Shown here: piece by piece, positions 17,002 through 25,036 of the stretch
Position numbering within the stretch: the stretch's first letter is position 1
Layout of the letters: each line of letters opens with the position of its first letter
From: an uncultured Clostridia bacterium
Lineage (GTDB): Bacteria > Bacillota > Clostridia > Christensenellales > QALW01
Direction: 5' to 3'
Assembly (NCBI GenBank): GCA_934434555.1
Contig: CAKRZX010000003.1
Location: 97,122 to 161,121, forward strand
Length of the DNA stretch: 64,000 nucleotides
Notes under the pieces: generated by a model
Seen by the model: the letters and a program-made list of their open reading frames with translations, nothing else
What the model was told of the DNA's origin: nothing
Databases searched by the model: none
Position numbers and translations under genes: made by a program

Positions 17002-18075
17002 TTAAACAATTTCGTCGTAAACCGCTTTTACTATTTCAAGATGCTTGCCCATAAACACATCGGTCCATAAGAGCAGATTCATTCCGATGACAACGGAAAT
17101 TCTGTTTACGGGGTCAACCATTACGTATGACCCGGCAGCGCCGTCCCACCCGAATTCGCCTTTCGGCAGTCCCCACTCGGTAGACTTTGTTCTTACCCGC
17201 ACTCCGCAGCCGTAATCGTAATCGCCGCCCTGAATGCAGGTAAAAGAATTATTTATGTGCAAATTTTTCATTCTGCCGCTTCTCATAATGTTTACGGTAT
17301 CTTCTTTTAATATCCGATATCCGTTATAGCCGATTCCGCCGGAAGCAAGCATATCGGCGAATTTTATGTAATCTTCAACCGTGCTTATAAGTCCCGCGCC
17401 GCCGCTTTCGTAATATTTCCCCAAACTCATCGTGTTTTCGCTGCCGACTGCGGTAAGCGAACCGTCAACGTACCTGTACTGTCCCAAAACGTCAAGAGTG
17501 TTATGAAAGCCGCTGTCGAACATATCAATGGGTTCAAAAACTGTCCTTTTCACAAATTCCGCAAATGGACGGCAGCTTGCCTTTTCGATAACAAGCCCCA
17601 AAACGTCGTGGCTGAAACCGTACATAAATCTTTCGCCCGGCTCAAAGCAAAGGGGCGCTCTGAACATTTCATTTACGACTTCTTCCGTTGACGCGGCATT
17701 ATTCTTTCTTTTAAGCAACTCTCTTACTTCATCGTTCACCGTGTACGAAAGCCCCGACGACATTGTAAAGAGATGTTCTATCGTCATTTTATCGCCCACG
17801 GTCACCTTTTTGCCGTCTTTTATAATGTATGCGTCCGCCGCGGCGGGAACGAATTTTGCCACCGGGTCGGAAAGCGATATTACGCCGTTTTCAACAAGTT
17901 TAAGGCCGCACACCGCCGTAACGGGCTTTGTAAGGGAATACATATTGAGTTTTTCTCTGCCCGTGGCGCAGTAGTTAAGGGAATACAGGCAGCAATGGTC
18001 CTTATATACGCGCACGGCGGCATAAGGTATACCGGCATTCTGTAAAATGCCATATATCAGTCGGTCAATATTCAT
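17002..18075 (-). CDS. Serine hydrolase, beta-lactamase/class C family
   Basis: The 357-residue protein has the fold markers of the class C beta-lactamase/esterase group. The active-site SxxK is in MYSLTKPV (about residue 47-50). The second element appears as MYGFSHDVLG (about 151-160), where the usual YxN is YGF-S. A Gly-rich GWDGAAGS stretch in the C-terminal third fits the third element. There is no signal peptide, so a cytoplasmic esterase or peptidase-like role is likelier than beta-lactam resistance. It reads from its own promoter and converges on the zinc-ribbon gene. Confidence 0.85.
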   Translation of the reverse strand: MNIDRLIYGILQNAGIPYAAVRVYKDHCCLYSLNYCATGREKLNMYSLTKPVTAVCGLKLVENGVISLSDPVAKFVPAAADAYIIKDGKKVTVGDKMTIEHLFTMSSGLSYTVNDEVRELLKRKNNAASTEEVVNEMFRAPLCFEPGERFMYGFSHDVLGLVIEKASCRPFAEFVKRTVFEPIDMFDSGFHNTLDVLGQYRYVDGSLTAVGSENTMSLGKYYESGGAGLISTVEDYIKFADMLASGGIGYNGYRILKEDTVNIMRSGRMKNLHINNSFTCIQGGDYDYGCGVRVRTKSTEWGLPKGEFGWDGAAGSYVMVDPVNRISVVIGMNLLLWTDVFMGKHLEIVKAVYDEIV

Positions 18076-18113
18076 ATATAATCAAATCCTTACGGCATAT
18101 TCTTTTCAGTAAT

Positions 18114-18141
18114 ATTATACATCTTATGACAAAAAACGCAA
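18114..18141 (-). promoter_or_regulatory. Promoter of serine hydrolase gene
   Basis: On the minus strand TTGCGT (18141-18136) and TATAAT (18119-18114) are 16 bp apart, about 40 bp before the start codon. Confidence 0.5.
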
Positions 18142-18257
18142 GCGCATTTGTGTAAACACTTTGACGCATTTTTTGCGATTTATATTAAATTTTTTTGGTC
18201 AAAAAGCGCAAAATGTATCAAATAACATCAAAAAATGCATTTTGTCCGTTTACCGCA

Positions 18258-18965
18258 ATGCAAAAATACTGTATACTTATAATAACGGAGGTGGGACAAA
18301 CGGATAAAAGCAAACTTAAAACTATCCTGCGGCGCAGCGTAATAGTCGCCGTTTGGGCGCTCGTACTTGTTTTCTGCATAAAAAACCGCCACCGCTTTAC
18401 TTTCGACGGCGTTTTGGAGTTCACTCCCTCAAACCCGGTGCTTGCAGCAGTAATAATGCTGGGTCTGTTTGCCCTCAAATCGGTAAACGCTGTTATCTAC
18501 TGCGGTTTGCTTTACGCAGTGAGCGGCATAATCTTTCCTCTTCCCTCGGCGGCGGCAATAAACCTTGCCGGCACGGTAATAATGTCATCTATCCCTTATT
18601 TTATAGGAAAATCCGAAGGATACGGCGCAGTTAAAGAATTCTTAAAGAAACATTCAAAGTTTGAGAAAATAAAGGAATTTCGCACCGAAAACGAATTTAT
18701 GCTTATTTTTCTGTCTCGGGCGGTGGGCATACTTCCCGCCGACATAATGAGCCTTTATTTCGGCGCGTGCAATACGCCCTTTTGGAAATTTATTCTCGCC
18801 TCGGGTTTAGGACTTCTGCCCCGAATAATCGGCGACCCGATTATCGGCAGAAAAATAACCGACCCCGCTTCCCCCGAATTTATAATATCGCTTTCGGTAA
18901 ACATTGCGTTTACCCTTGTTTCGATACTTGTGTATTATATCAGGAGAAAGAAAAATGGAACTTAA
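18258..18965 (+). CDS. VTT-domain (TVP38/DedA-like) membrane protein
   Basis: This membrane protein of about 220-235 residues belongs to the VTT (SNARE-associated/TMEM64) family. The conserved core is visible as a GTVIMSS-PYFIGK re-entrant loop (about two-fifths in) and FLSRAVGILPADIMSLYFGA. These proteins are linked to lipid scrambling or flipping. The start is unclear: GGAGG at 18287-18291 points, with 8-base spacing, to an ACG codon at 18300 that begins a family-like TDKSKLKT N-terminus. The nearest ATG (18258, used here) lacks a ribosome site. It overlaps cdsA by 11 bp, a sensible pairing with lipid synthesis. Confidence 0.85.
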   Translation: MQKYCILIITEVGQTDKSKLKTILRRSVIVAVWALVLVFCIKNRHRFTFDGVLEFTPSNPVLAAVIMLGLFALKSVNAVIYCGLLYAVSGIIFPLPSAAAINLAGTVIMSSIPYFIGKSEGYGAVKEFLKKHSKFEKIKEFRTENEFMLIFLSRAVGILPADIMSLYFGACNTPFWKFILASGLGLLPRIIGDPIIGRKITDPASPEFIISLSVNIAFTLVSILVYYIRRKKNGT

Positions 18966-19761
18966 AAAGAGAGTTATAACAGGCGCATGCCTTACTGCCG
19001 TATGTGCACTGATAACGGTGTTTTCGTATATTCCCGCAGTAATAAAATCCGCCTGCCTTGTCCTGTGCCTTATGGGTCAAAACGAATTGCTTAAAGCCTC
19101 CGGCAGATATGAACCATGGCAATTTGCGGTTTCTGCGGTATTTTCGGTTTTATTTATGCTTATGCCGATGAAAAATTATTTTCTTCTCTGCGCCGCAACG
19201 TATGTGATTTTCCTTCTCGTTTTTGCGTGGATAATGAAGAAAATCACCGTATATTACGTCACAAGTGTTATTCAGGTACTACCGTTTTTGATTATGCTTC
19301 CGATATTTTTCAGAAGTCTGTATGAACTGCGTGCTTTTGATTTCGGTGTCGTGTACCTTATTCTTGCGGTTACAGAATGCGCCGTATGCGATATCGCGGC
19401 ATATTTTACCGGCAAAGCAATTGGTAAACATCACTTTGCGCCCCACGTCAGCCCCCGCAAAACAGTTGAGGGCAGTATCGGCGGCGCGGCTTTTGCGGTC
19501 GCGGCACTTTTGTGCGCGTCGTTTTTTGCCCGCCCCGCAGTGCACACAAACTACGCCGTATTTATCCCGTATATTATTCTTGCCGCCTTTGCGGGGCAGT
19601 TCGGCGATTTGAGTTTTTCCTCAATAAAGCGCGGTGCGGGAATAAAAGATTACGGCAAAATCTTCCCCGGACACGGCGGTGTGCTTGACCGTTTCGACAG
19701 TTTGCTGTTTACTGCACCCCTTTTGTATTGCATTGCAGAAAAATTTCCGATGTTTTCCTAA
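18955..19761 (+). CDS. cdsA: Phosphatidate cytidylyltransferase
   Basis: The 268-residue integral membrane enzyme makes CDP-diacylglycerol from CTP and phosphatidic acid, feeding phospholipid synthesis. About eight hydrophobic segments are present. The C-terminal family signature is intact (SxxKRGAGIKDYGKIFPGHGGxLDRFDS, about residues 217-245), as is the upstream SPRKTVEGSIGG block. AGGAGA at 18942-18947 fixes the ATG at 18955; the longer frame to 18904 lies inside the VTT gene. It is co-transcribed with the VTT gene through the overlap. Confidence 0.95.
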   Translation: MELKKRVITGACLTAVCALITVFSYIPAVIKSACLVLCLMGQNELLKASGRYEPWQFAVSAVFSVLFMLMPMKNYFLLCAATYVIFLLVFAWIMKKITVYYVTSVIQVLPFLIMLPIFFRSLYELRAFDFGVVYLILAVTECAVCDIAAYFTGKAIGKHHFAPHVSPRKTVEGSIGGAAFAVAALLCASFFARPAVHTNYAVFIPYIILAAFAGQFGDLSFSSIKRGAGIKDYGKIFPGHGGVLDRFDSLLFTAPLLYCIAEKFPMFS

Positions 19762-19769
19762 CTTTCCTC

Positions 19770-19798
19770 TTGCTAATTTAGGAAAATTTATGTATAAT
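19770..19798 (+). promoter_or_regulatory. Promoter of second AraC gene
   Basis: TTGCTA (19770-19775) and a perfect TATAAT (19793-19798) are 17 bp apart, then GGAGGA and the ATG at 19817. The start of transcription would lie only about 12 bases before the ATG, so the leader is very short. Confidence 0.55.
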
Positions 19799-19816
19799 AG
19801 TGTCGGAGGAATTTTT

Positions 19817-20665
19817 ATGATTATTCAAACTGACAATTTCGGACACAGCAAAACGTTCAAGGCAGAACGCTGCGGGGGCGAGTACCACTACCCCATGCAT
19901 CTGCACCAATACGCACAAATAGTGTATGTGTATTCGGGAACGCTCGAACTTCAAACGTGGGAGCATACCGAGCGCGTCAACGCAGGCTCTTTTGCGGTGA
20001 TAATGCCGTTTCAGGCGCACAAACTTGACACCCTGGAACCGAGTTCGTTACTTATATGCGTATTTTCCGAGCGTCTTATAAGCGACTTTATGGGCGAAAA
20101 CACGCTTTTGCGCGGCGAAAACTGCGTCTTTCTCCCCGAAAGCGAGATGAAAGACTATGTGCTTAAACAACTTGATTTTAAAAACAGTTTTCTTGCCTGT
20201 GACTATAATGACGAGCCGCAGTTAAGGAAAGTGAAATCGGGAATTTACGCCGTTTGCGAGGAGTATTTTGCCAAAACGAAGATTGTTTCGCGGACAAGCG
20301 GAAACGACTTGCTTACCAAAATAATTCTTTACGTTTACAACAATCCCGCTCAGGATATTTCGCTTCTGAAAATGGCTGAGGAGTTCGGTTACCACCCTAA
20401 TTCCGTTTCCCACTGCTTCAAATCGGCTATCGGTATGAACTACTGTTCATTCGTAAACTGCGTTCGGGCGGAAAGGGCTAAGATTCTGTTGCTTTCAACG
20501 GATTTGACAGCCGAACAGATAGGCGCTGTCTGCGGCTACCCCTCAAAGCGAACTTTCCACCGGTGCTTTAAGACCACAACGGGAATGACGCCCTTAGATT
20601 ACAGACGAAAAGCCGCTGTTCACAATGACGGCGATTTTAGAGAAGATTCCGAAGACCTCTGCTGA
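19817..20665 (+). CDS. AraC family regulator beside TIM-barrel pair
   Basis: The 282-residue protein has an N-terminal cupin (about 15-95) with the HLHQYAQIVYVYSG pattern of sugar-sensing AraC proteins and SFAVIMPFQAHK. The C-terminal AraC domain (about 175-275) ends with CGYPSKRTFHRCFK and GMTPLDYR. It is followed by a terminator and then, on the same strand, by the two TIM-barrel paralogues with their own consensus promoter. Regulation of that pair in response to a carbohydrate is plausible but not shown. The ATG is set by GGAGGA. Confidence 0.88.
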   Translation: MIIQTDNFGHSKTFKAERCGGEYHYPMHLHQYAQIVYVYSGTLELQTWEHTERVNAGSFAVIMPFQAHKLDTLEPSSLLICVFSERLISDFMGENTLLRGENCVFLPESEMKDYVLKQLDFKNSFLACDYNDEPQLRKVKSGIYAVCEEYFAKTKIVSRTSGNDLLTKIILYVYNNPAQDISLLKMAEEFGYHPNSVSHCFKSAIGMNYCSFVNCVRAERAKILLLSTDLTAEQIGAVCGYPSKRTFHRCFKTTTGMTPLDYRRKAAVHNDGDFREDSEDLC

Positions 20666-20702
20666 GTTTCCTGAACAGGGACAATAACTGCTCAAATTAT
20701 GT

Positions 20703-20729
20703 GCGGCATATTTTTGTGTGCCGTTTTTT
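20703..20729 (+). terminator. Terminator after AraC gene
   Basis: The stem CGGCA / TGCCG with a 10-base A/T-rich loop is followed by T6. The stem is short, but the T run is good. Confidence 0.55.
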
Positions 20730-20770
20730 CATTTTTTAGTGCCAAATTGTGCTGTCTTTTGCTTTTTCTA

Positions 20771-20799
20771 TTGACATTGCTTTCTTATAAAAATATAAT
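20771..20799 (+). promoter_or_regulatory. Consensus sigma-A promoter of TIM-barrel pair
   Basis: Both elements match the consensus exactly: TTGACA (20771-20776) and TATAAT (20794-20799), 17 bp apart. The predicted transcript starts about 16 bases before the ATG at 20822, so an AraC site would have to act upstream of 20771 or by repression. No obvious inverted repeat was seen over the promoter. Confidence 0.75.
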
Positions 20800-20821
20800 A
20801 GTCCCCATGGAGGACGAACCG

Positions 20822-21778
20822 ATGATTAAAGCATTTATGATTTATTTAGGCACAAATATGTGGAACGAAAGCGACTGCCTGAAACGTTTTAACAAGAACG
20901 ACCCGAAATATTACACATCACTTTATACATCACGCAGCGCATGGCGCAAAGTTACCGATTATATTGCATCTTTGGGCTTTAATACACTGCTTATTGATAT
21001 CGGCGAGGGCTTAATGTTTGAAAGCCACCCCGAAATTGCCTGCCGCGACGCATGGACAAAAACAGAGATGAAAGCGGAACTCGACCGCCTTAAAGAGTTG
21101 GGCATAACATGCATACCCAAACTGAATTTTGCCGCTACTCACGATGCGTGGCTCGGCGAATACAGCCATATGGTCGGCACGCCGCAATACTATAAAGTGG
21201 TGAAAGACCTTATTGACGAAACATGTGAACTGTTTGCGCCGCCGCTTTTCCACATAGGTTTTGACGAGGAAAGCCGACGCGAAAGCCATATGCAGAACGC
21301 ATACGGGTACATTTCTTTCCGTTTCGGCAAAGAGTACACCGAGGGAATGAACTTCTGCACTGACTGCGTGCTGAAAAATAAAGTGCGTCCGTGGATGTGG
21401 GCAGGGCTTGCGCTTTTCCATGCCGACGAATTTTTTTTAGCGACTTCCCGCGACGCAGTCATATCGACCTACAATTACGACCAAATAAAAAATATTTCTC
21501 CCGACGCGCCCGACTACTATTTTCAGATGTTGAATTCTGCGGCGCTTTTGGATAAACACGGCTTTGACCAGATTCCCGCGGTTTCCACCTGTTACGACTA
21601 CTATTCGGTTGACGATTCCATTGAAAAATGGAAAGGCGAAATAAGCAGCGAGCACTTGCTCGGCTACATAACCGCCCCGTGGTGCCGCACCGGCGACGAT
21701 GATGTTTATTCTCTTATGGCGGACGCAAAAATTTTCGATGCGGCAATGAAAAAACACTACCCGGAGGACATAAAATGA
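20822..21778 (+). CDS. Uncharacterised GH20-like TIM-barrel protein A
   Basis: The 318-residue cytosolic protein opens with a strand ending in GTNMWNESD. It shows a barrel-like alternation: LGFNTLLIDIGEG (about 51-63), LKELGITCIPKLNF (about 90-103) and HIGFDEE (144-150). The last resembles the catalytic HxGxDE of family GH20 hexosaminidases but lacks the other GH20 landmarks and the usual length. It shares residue blocks throughout with the next gene, for example PKLxFxAxHDAWxGxYS. I know of similar uncharacterised proteins but no function. GGAGG lies ahead of the ATG. Its TGA overlaps the next ATG. Confidence 0.8.
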   Translation: MIKAFMIYLGTNMWNESDCLKRFNKNDPKYYTSLYTSRSAWRKVTDYIASLGFNTLLIDIGEGLMFESHPEIACRDAWTKTEMKAELDRLKELGITCIPKLNFAATHDAWLGEYSHMVGTPQYYKVVKDLIDETCELFAPPLFHIGFDEESRRESHMQNAYGYISFRFGKEYTEGMNFCTDCVLKNKVRPWMWAGLALFHADEFFLATSRDAVISTYNYDQIKNISPDAPDYYFQMLNSAALLDKHGFDQIPAVSTCYDYYSVDDSIEKWKGEISSEHLLGYITAPWCRTGDDDVYSLMADAKIFDAAMKKHYPEDIK

Positions 21779-22740
21779 TGAAATTTGCGGCAATAGAATT
21801 GTGTATCGGACACAATATGTGGTTTGACAAAAATGCCCCGTGGAATATGGGCGAGCACTACAATAAGTTTCGCGATTTTTTGTATTTTGACCGCGCCGTT
21901 TGGGACAGAGTCACCGAAGAACTGCCGAGATTGGGCGTAAACGCGGTTATCGTAAACCTTGCCGAGGGCGTGAAGTATGACTGTGCCCCCGAACTTGCCG
22001 TCAAAGGCTCACTTGAAAAACCGGAAATAAAAAAAATGCTTGCGCGGCTTAAAGAACTGGGCATTACGGCTATCCCGAAACTTGATTTTTCCGCCGCTCA
22101 CGACGCGTGGATGGGCAACTACTCAAAAATGCCCGATACTTGCGCATACAGAGAATTTGTGAAAAAAATAATTGCCGAAGTCTGCGAACTTTTCAACTAT
22201 CCCGAATATTTCCATTTGGGAATGGGCGACGAAACTGTGGAATATCAAAAATACTACGGACTGATGATTGTTCGCGGTCCGAAATCCTATTGGCGCGACG
22301 CCTATACAATGTTTGACTCTTGCCGTGAGTGCGGCGCAAAGCCCATTATCAGCGGCGACAGTTATTACCGTGACCCGCTTGTGTTTGACAAAATGATTCC
22401 CGACGATGTTGTTATTGCCGCGCCGTACATTGAACTTTGGGGCGGCAGAATAGAAAACGAAACCGATGAATTCGGGCGCGACCCGCGGAGTAAACTTCAA
22501 AAGAAACTTGAAACGCTGACAAATCGCAAAAACGAGTTTATCCTTGTGGGCAAGGGACTTCCCACAAGGCAGAACTTGGTTGACCTTTTTTATTTTGCCT
22601 CAATACACCCCGAAAAGAATATAATCGGCGTGATGTCGCAGTCCGAACTTGCCACCGCGAATATTTTTGATTATGCCTTGCTCAATGAGGCAATGCGCCT
22701 TGGCGTAGGCAAAAAATGTTTTGATGTGGGAGAGTTTTAG
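21775..22740 (+). CDS. Uncharacterised GH20-like TIM-barrel protein B
   Basis: The 321-residue paralogue of the preceding gene is coupled to it by an ATGA overlap. Matching landmarks are GHNMWFD (12-18), LGVNAVIVNLAEG (53-65), AIPKLDFSAAHDAWMG (99-114) and HLGMGDE (147-153). The last is again a GH20-like acid pair, but with an extra Gly relative to paralogue A. Downstream conserved charged stretches (SGDSYYRDP, IELWGG) differ from A, so the two probably have different substrates or form a heteromer. No signal peptide is present. A cytosolic glycosidase or sugar-binding role is inference only. Confidence 0.8.
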   Translation: MMKFAAIELCIGHNMWFDKNAPWNMGEHYNKFRDFLYFDRAVWDRVTEELPRLGVNAVIVNLAEGVKYDCAPELAVKGSLEKPEIKKMLARLKELGITAIPKLDFSAAHDAWMGNYSKMPDTCAYREFVKKIIAEVCELFNYPEYFHLGMGDETVEYQKYYGLMIVRGPKSYWRDAYTMFDSCRECGAKPIISGDSYYRDPLVFDKMIPDDVVIAAPYIELWGGRIENETDEFGRDPRSKLQKKLETLTNRKNEFILVGKGLPTRQNLVDLFYFASIHPEKNIIGVMSQSELATANIFDYALLNEAMRLGVGKKCFDVGEF

Positions 22741-23012
22741 CAAAGCAGTTTTTCCGATTTGTGTAACGAATTTTTCAACAGCACAAGACCGCAGATTTCT
22801 CTGCTCTCTGCACACGGCGAGAAGCAGGCACCAAATACCGTCATTGCAAAAAATGTGCAATTACTTTTGAACTTTGTACTTATATATTGTCAAAATGCAA
22901 AAAAGTTCTGTTTCCGCTCATATTCAAGTCGGGCAAAAACGAGACCGCTTTTTTCGAAGGGCGAAATATGCCTTTCCAAGGGATACCTTCTTGATTTTTT
23001 GAGTGTTAAGTT
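22741..23012. other. Intergenic region without recognised gene
   Basis: This stretch of 272 bases between the TIM-barrel pair and the convergent hom operon shows no conserved frame. No clear terminator stem was found. Confidence 0.5.
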
Positions 23013-23144
23013 TCAGTTTCCGCCGAGTATCTTAAAGGTAATAAAGCACACGCCGAACCCGACGGCAAAGCCGCCGATAATTGCGAAAGCAAGCCAACGT
23101 CCCATATTGGGCATTTTCGTTTTTTTCTCTTTCTTATCTGCCAT
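23013..23144 (-). CDS. 43-residue single-helix membrane protein
   Basis: A short frame begins with ATG at 23144, five bases after the hom stop. It encodes a Lys-rich head (MADKKEKKTK) and one hydrophobic helix (about 17-38) with Gly repeats, ending ILGGN. The charge pattern and close spacing behind hom support a real small protein on the same mRNA. The ribosome site (GGAAGTG) is weak. No family is recognised. The helix with GxxxG-like spacing could mediate membrane association of a partner. Confidence 0.6.
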   Translation of the reverse strand: MADKKEKKTKMPNMGRWLAFAIIGGFAVGFGVCFITFKILGGN

Positions 23145-23149
23145 TATGT

Positions 23150-24391
23150 TCACACTTCCAACACGGGAATTGCCGCCAAAACGTTAAGTTTTGCCTGCTT
23201 TTTAATATGCTCTGCATTTTTGTCGTGAGGAACGAAGAAAGCAACTGCGTTTCCGTGCTCTTTTTTATGGGAAAGTGCATAAATTACATCATCATCGTCG
23301 CAGATAAACCGTGCTTCGGGATAAACTTCCAAAATGTCCTCACGGCAATTTTCCGCACGCAGATACCAGGCGTCCTCGCACTCTTCAAAGGGAAGAACCT
23401 CGTCTGGCAGTTCATCCTGCCAGCCCCAGCCTTTAAGGAATTCAAAGTGTTTTGCCGCGTCGAGAATATCGGCAACAACGGCACTTGCAGTGGGAAGTTT
23501 TCCGGCTCCGCGACCTGAAAGGAAGATATCGCCTACCGCATTTCCCTTGATTAAAACGGCGTTAAACACATCGCGCACGCGGGAAAGCAGTGTATTTTTA
23601 TCAACAAGCGCGGGCGAAACGGATATTCGGTACTTGCCGTTAATGTACTTTGCCTGACAAATGAGTTTTACCGCATAACCCGCCTCGTCGGCAATGGCAA
23701 CGTCCACCCGATTTATGTTTGTAATGCCCACCGTTCGAACGTTTTCAGGATAAACGTGATGTCCGAAAGCAAGTGACGCAAGAATGCATATTTTTCGGCA
23801 CGCGTCTGCGCCCTCAATATCGGCAGCGGGATTTGCCTCAGCATAACCCAGTTCCTGTGCCTGAGCAAGCGCCTTTTCAAAAGGCACTTTTTCTTCTATC
23901 ATTTTTGTGAGAATATAGTTTGTGGTTCCGTTAAGGATTCCGTAAACTTCGGTTATTTCGTTTGCCGCCATGCACCGGTGCATAGGTCGGATAATGGGAA
24001 TACCGCCGCCTACCGACGCTTCAAAGAAGTAGTTTACATTATGCTTTTTTGCAAGGTTCAAAAGCTCAACGCCCTTTGCGGCAACAAGTTCTTTATTGCT
24101 TGTTACAACGCTTTTGCCTGCTTTAAGTGCGCGAACGGTATAGTCATACGCGAAGGAGCAGCCGCCGATAACCTCGGCAACGACTTTGATTTCCGGGTCA
24201 TTTTCGATTATTGAAAAATCTTTTACAAACTTGTCCGCATAGGGGCTGTCGGGAAACGAACGAATATCAAGAATATACTTTACGTTAAGTTCCTGTTCAA
24301 GTTTTTGTGCGATGTGCACCTTATTCATTTCTATAAGTTCAACAACTCCGCTTCCCACCGTGCCGAAACCCAATACTGCCACATTTACCAT
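23150..24391 (-). CDS. hom: Homoserine dehydrogenase
   Basis: The 413-residue enzyme reduces aspartate semialdehyde to homoserine, the branch point to threonine and methionine. It has an N-terminal Rossmann domain with VLGFGTVGSGV (about 5-15) and VTSNKELVA. The catalytic core includes GGGIPIIRP, GILNGTTNYILT and NPAADIEGADACRK. A C-terminal ACT-like regulatory region (about 340-413) probably confers feedback inhibition by threonine. AAGGTG five bases before ATG 24391 selects this start over 24400. The upstream gap holds the 73-bp repeat array, and no promoter was assigned. Confidence 0.95.
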   Translation of the reverse strand: MVNVAVLGFGTVGSGVVELIEMNKVHIAQKLEQELNVKYILDIRSFPDSPYADKFVKDFSIIENDPEIKVVAEVIGGCSFAYDYTVRALKAGKSVVTSNKELVAAKGVELLNLAKKHNVNYFFEASVGGGIPIIRPMHRCMAANEITEVYGILNGTTNYILTKMIEEKVPFEKALAQAQELGYAEANPAADIEGADACRKICILASLAFGHHVYPENVRTVGITNINRVDVAIADEAGYAVKLICQAKYINGKYRISVSPALVDKNTLLSRVRDVFNAVLIKGNAVGDIFLSGRGAGKLPTASAVVADILDAAKHFEFLKGWGWQDELPDEVLPFEECEDAWYLRAENCREDILEVYPEARFICDDDDVIYALSHKKEHGNAVAFFVPHDKNAEHIKKQAKLNVLAAIPVLEV

Positions 24392-24472
24392 TATATTCAC
24401 CTTGCTAATCGTTCCCGCACGGATTTTCCGTCTGCCCGAAAAGCCCTTTCCGATTTTTTTGATTGAATATTT

Positions 24473-24576
24473 CGGGGCGCTGCCCCGCTCCGCTTTATTT
24501 CGGGGCGCTGCCCCATACCCCTTTAATTCCGGGGCGCTGCCCCGTACCCCGTCAACTTTCTTGAAAGAAAGTTGAA
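24473..24576. repeat. GGGGCGCTGCCCC palindrome triplet plus hairpin
   Basis: Three copies of CGGGGCGCTGCCCC(G) at 24473-24487, 24501-24514 and 24530-24544 are spaced by 28-29 bp. They are followed by a perfect palindrome, CAACTTTCTT GA AAGAAAGTTG (24555-24576 approx.). Such GC palindromes next to a CTTTCTTGAAAGAAAG hairpin look like a REP-type intergenic element. They sit between hom and the 73-bp array. Confidence 0.75.
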
Positions 24577-24619
24577 CAAAGAACTTTATTATTGAGATTT
24601 GTTTATGATGTTTTTCACT

Positions 24620-24950
24620 GAATAATCAGTTTTGACTGTTCTTCGGGAGTTGTTTTATGTTTAATCACTTATTTCCTTTCATATAAAAGGTTGAAGTTCT
24701 TTTTGCGTGTTTCTTTCGAGAGTTTGTTTGCGCTTACTCACTTTTTTCCTTTCATATAAAAGGTTGAAGTTCTTTTTGCGTGTTTCTTTCGGGAGTTTGC
24801 TTGCGCTTACTCACTTTTTTCCTTTCGTATAAAGGATTGAAGTTCTTTTTGCGTGTTTCTTTTGGGATTTTGTTTTCGCTTAATCGCTTGTTTCCCTTCG
24901 TACAAAAGGTTGAAGTTCTTTTTGCTTCTTTTTCTTTCAAGAAAAAGAAG
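24620..24950. repeat. 73-bp tandem repeat array (about 4 copies)
   Basis: Copies of GGTTGAAGTTCTTTTTGC recur at 24691, 24764, 24837 and 24910 (period 73). They are joined by GTGTTTCTTTCG, GCTTACTCAC and TTTCCTTTCATATAAAAG blocks. The array ends in a hairpin, CTTCTTTTTC / GAAAAAGAAG (24925-24950). The GAAGTTCTTTTTGC core is shared with the 76-bp array at 9447-9958, so both belong to one repeat family. The frames running through it are by-products of the repeats. Confidence 0.8.
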
Positions 24951-25000
24951 TGGGGTATGGGGCAACGCCCCATAAAATCCTGCGTCCCGCAACACACAAA

Positions 25001-25030
25001 AAGCAAAAGAGGGCGTAAAACGCCCCCTTA
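25001..25030 (-). terminator. Terminator of the ribosomal operon
   Basis: On the minus strand the stem GGGCG / CGCCC (extended by flanking G-C pairs) is followed by TCTTTTGCTTTTT, just past the rplQ stop. Confidence 0.7.
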
Positions 25031-25036
25031 AAATGC

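Noticed and set aside
22759..23187. 142-codon plus-strand frame downstream of TIM-barrel gene B
   Set aside because: Its second half is antisense to the 43-aa gene and hom; composition is not gene-like and no ribosome site precedes it.
24392..24640. Riboswitch or T-box ahead of hom
   Set aside because: No T-box sequence or known aptamer motif is seen; the region is made of GC palindromes and hairpins.
24690..24950. Overlapping frames of 60-84 codons on both strands in the 73-bp array
   Set aside because: They only reflect the repeat period (low-complexity Phe/Lys-rich products) and have no ribosome sites.
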